Shown here piece by piece: positions 61,707-64,000 of a stretch of 64,000 nucleotides of DNA. The stretch comes from Gossypium raimondii (Eukaryota > Streptophyta > Magnoliopsida > Malvales > Malvaceae): the NCBI RefSeq assembly GCF_025698545.1, contig NC_068576.1:54217094-54281093 (forward strand), written 5' to 3'. Position numbers and translations under genes: made by a program. The notes under the pieces are model-generated. The model searched no databases, was not told where the DNA came from, and was given only the letters and a program-made list of their open reading frames with translations. The stretch's first letter is position 1; every line of letters starts with the position of its first letter.

Positions 61707-62976
61707 TTAGGAGGAGAAAAATCCTTGGGCATCGAATTGGAAATTTGGATCTAACTCAAGTTGATCGAGTGAGAAATCCAAGTCTATAATTGGAGAGTTG
61801 GTGGCTGAAGTGTTGGCTGAAATCAACTCCTTGAGATCAGGTTCAGAGTTTTGTGTGCTAAGCATCCCTCCGACGCTGTTCATCTGAGGTTGTGAAGCTG
61901 AAAAGTAGTTTAATTCAGGCGTAGCAGGAGACGTGAAAGGGGAAGAAAAGCTGTTTAAGATATTGTTGTTATCGAGTACTCCTGAAGGTGAAAAACTATG
62001 GTTTTCGGTCTTAAGCCACCCGAATGATGTCGAAGGAAATGAGAAAGAAGTTGCCATCTCGGTATTGACCGTTAGGCCTTTTCGAAGATTTGAGAGGATA
62101 TCTTGTGATTGCAGTTGTTGGTTATTGTTAGTATTAAGGTTGGTCAATTTATATTCTTGTTTTTCTGGTGATGCTGGTGGTGGAACGGGCTGGTTTCCAT
62201 GGACACATGTGTGAGTTCCCCTGTAAGTGATCTCAAAGATGGTGGGATCTTCATCTGATCTCTGTACTTGCTTTGTGGCCCAGCAGTCCTGCGTGTGCCG
62301 GTACGTGCATCGATAATAGCTTCTGCAACAGTATATAATCTCTCATTACGATTTTTACTAACTAGAAAGTGAAGATAATGTTTAGCTAATGATTAGGAAA
62401 TGAAAAAGACTTGTCACCTAGGATATTTGGCTCCCAGGATGTCTTTTTGCCCATATTTTCTCCAACTGTAGCCATCATCATGAGTTCCTTCCAGCAGATT
62501 TTCGGAAGTTACTCTCACATGATCCGTCCATCTCGGCAACATCTTTCTGCAAAAACCCGATCCCGAAAAAGAAGGAATCATTAGCATCTGATCAACTTCA
62601 TGAATTTGCAATAACATACATGAATTATATAACTTTCAGCTTACAAAATTCACCTCTTCTTTGAGACATCTCTAGTATCCTGGTTATCCTTATCTAAATC
62701 ATCACTCCGAGGGCTGCCATTGATGGATAGAGGAGACTCTGGCACACCGGATGTTGCACCCACATTCTGTTGTGGCTGTCCCATAGACATAGGCCTACTG
62801 AATTGCAAAATCAGAAGAGCTTTCTCATAGGAAGACAGAATTTTCTGTACTAACAAGTCCATTGATTCAGCAGAAGATGCTGTATCCAAATGCACCCTTA
62901 GCTGTTTCGCTAACTCCATCCCTTGAATCAACTCACTGATCAATGTCCCCTGCTCCCGGTTCCCTCTATGCTCCAT
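61707..62976 (-). CDS. Group III WRKY transcription factor (WRKY41/53-like)
   Basis: Three exons (minus): 62654-62976, 62418-62546, 61707-62322, all GT-AG and in phase, 355 residues. The N-terminus has the GMELAKQLRVHLDTASS and LLVQKILSSYEKALLIL segment typical of WRKY41/53/30 types. The domain begins about residue 127; WRKYGQK is at 136-142, and the zinc ligands C156, C164, H188 and C190 give C-X7-C-X23-H-X-C, the hallmark of group III. The intron falls in the PR|SYYR site, the conserved R-type position. The C-terminal part is Ser/Asn-rich with an acidic tail (LDFSLDQLELDPNF). Members bind W-boxes and regulate defence and leaf senescence. An intact gene; the start is the ATG at 62974-62976. 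Confidence 0.95.
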
Positions 62977-64000
62977 TTTTTCCTTATTTTATTCTTCTAT
63001 TTTACAGTTCCAACAGCAAGGTATATTGCAGGAAAATGCAGAGGGATATCTTTGTTTGACACGTGGAAGTACTAATTCATAATACTTCTAAACCGGGTAA
63101 ATTTGGTTACCAAGAAGCAAAAGCTTTCCCTTAAGGAACACAAACAAAAGCAGCCAAAGGGACTGAAATAATCTGACTGGTGAAGAGCAAGAAGAAACAA
63201 CCATGGAACTTGGCCTGAACAAAAAGTTGATTATGTAACCCCAAAACTTGTTTCTTTTTGCTCAACTTAACCAAAGGAAAAGAGTAGGAGAGCGAAAGGT
63301 TTGTGGTTTTTTGAAGAAGAAATTGAAAACTTGGGGTCTTATAAAGGAGGGTTTTAATTAAGCTTGAAAAAAGGGGGTTGGGGGGGGGTTAAAAGTGTTG
63401 TGAAATTGTAGAAAGTTGGAAAGTTTGACTGAAAAGAAAACGAGTTATTCAGCAAAGACCAAAAGGGGTGAGTCTTTGGTCATGTATAGTTTAGGAACAC
63501 TGGGAAAAGGGAGGTCCAGACTCCAAACTCTGACCAATTCTTCCTTCAAAACTGGACCCAATGTTGCTTGTCCCTTATTTGTCCTTTTATGTTGCGAATG
63601 ATTAACCCTAAGAATAGAGAAAGGGTATGAAGACAGTCAGCTTTGAAGCTCAATAGAGGAGTTGGACCAGAGAAATTTCAAACCATATTCCGTGTCATTG
63701 CTCTGCCCTTACGCTTTTTATCATGTGGGGAAAATATACACCTTAGGTGGGTTGGGTTAAAAGTATTTTTCAAGTTTTATTATATTAATGTAGAGTGTAT
63801 TTTGGGTCCTATAATGAATCACCACAAATAGTCTATACATGATTTAAGATGTTCAACTCACCTACATATTTATAGACACCAAACCTAATTGGTTTCTTAT
63901 TGTACCAATTGTGAAATTGAAATAAAGTTAATATTTATTATTTAATATATGTCATGAAAGTTTTTACATTTGCAAATATTTCTTTTCCAAAATCATAAAA
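62977..64000. promoter_or_regulatory. WRKY gene upstream region
   Basis: On the minus strand a TATA-like TTTATAAG lies at about 63338-63346, roughly 365 bp before the ATG. A W-box TTGACT is at 63425-63430 and an ABRE-like core ACGTGG follows TTGAC at 63056-63066. A G-rich run lies near 63373-63389. No gene is seen to the window end. Confidence 0.45.

Noticed and set aside
1-64000. CRISPR arrays, operons or bacterial systems
   Set aside because: Spliced plant genes and plant repeats throughout; the tandem repeats seen lack unique spacers of even length.
1-64000. tRNA, rRNA or known microRNA genes
   Set aside because: I looked for tRNA box B words and for several common plant microRNA sequences and found none convincing; only the SINE-like boxes near 46.1 kb showed up.

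Overview
The window is nuclear DNA of a flowering plant. Genes are split by GT-AG introns, the spacers are AT-rich, and the repeats include LTR retrotransposon copies, MITE-like foldback elements and a SINE-like insertion. The proteins belong to eudicot families. The style of the repeats makes me think of Malvaceae, possibly cotton, but that is inference and was not checked.

Layout. 0-7.7 kb is repeat land. A complete non-autonomous LTR retrotransposon (706-6499, minus orientation, 5-bp target duplication AAAGG) lies here, followed by a MITE. From 7.7 to 10.5 kb is a cytokinin-response-factor type AP2/ERF gene whose upstream region holds five CACGTG G-boxes. 10.5-18 kb is mostly empty spacer. 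A two-exon arabinogalactan peptide gene (minus) lies at 18 kb. Two DNA-transposon-like elements follow at 19.3-21 kb. A small DUF7722-like gene (minus) is at 22.5 kb. From 25.5 to 31.7 kb runs a seven-coding-exon SPA1-related light-signalling gene (minus), then at 33.0-36.4 kb an eight-exon ADNT1 mitochondrial adenine nucleotide carrier (minus). A second copy of the first MITE family lies at 36.9-37.4 kb, inverted relative to copy 1.

39-45.5 kb carries three plus-strand genes: a small plant-specific protein, a six-exon GABA-transporter-2-like gene and another small unknown protein. 45.5-49.8 kb is spacer with a SINE-like element and possible gene debris. 49.8-52.1 kb holds the eight-exon nucleoporin gene SEH1, flanked by inverted copies of one AT-rich repeat. 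53.5-57.1 kb is a 3.5-kb solo LTR with a 5-bp target duplication (ATGTC) and two kinds of internal tandem repeat. 58.2-59.7 kb is a five-exon DFR/anthocyanidin-reductase-like SDR gene. 61.7-63.0 kb is a three-exon group III WRKY gene (minus).

The genes do not form a pathway; they are an ordinary mixture of housekeeping (ADNT1, SEH1), light signalling (SPA), hormone and stress transcription factors (CRF, WRKY) and metabolism or transport. For all spliced genes I placed exon junctions by hand at GT-AG sites that keep the frame and rebuild the expected family protein; lengths and phases are consistent. The most unusual content is in the repeats: the LTR element whose single long frame is interrupted by one TGA and which has lost pol but still carries the polymerase-tail/polypurine junction, the two-ended match of a MITE family in opposite orientations, the inverted repeats around SEH1, and the solo LTR's codon-length 45-bp repeat. 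I found no convincing new multi-gene system.
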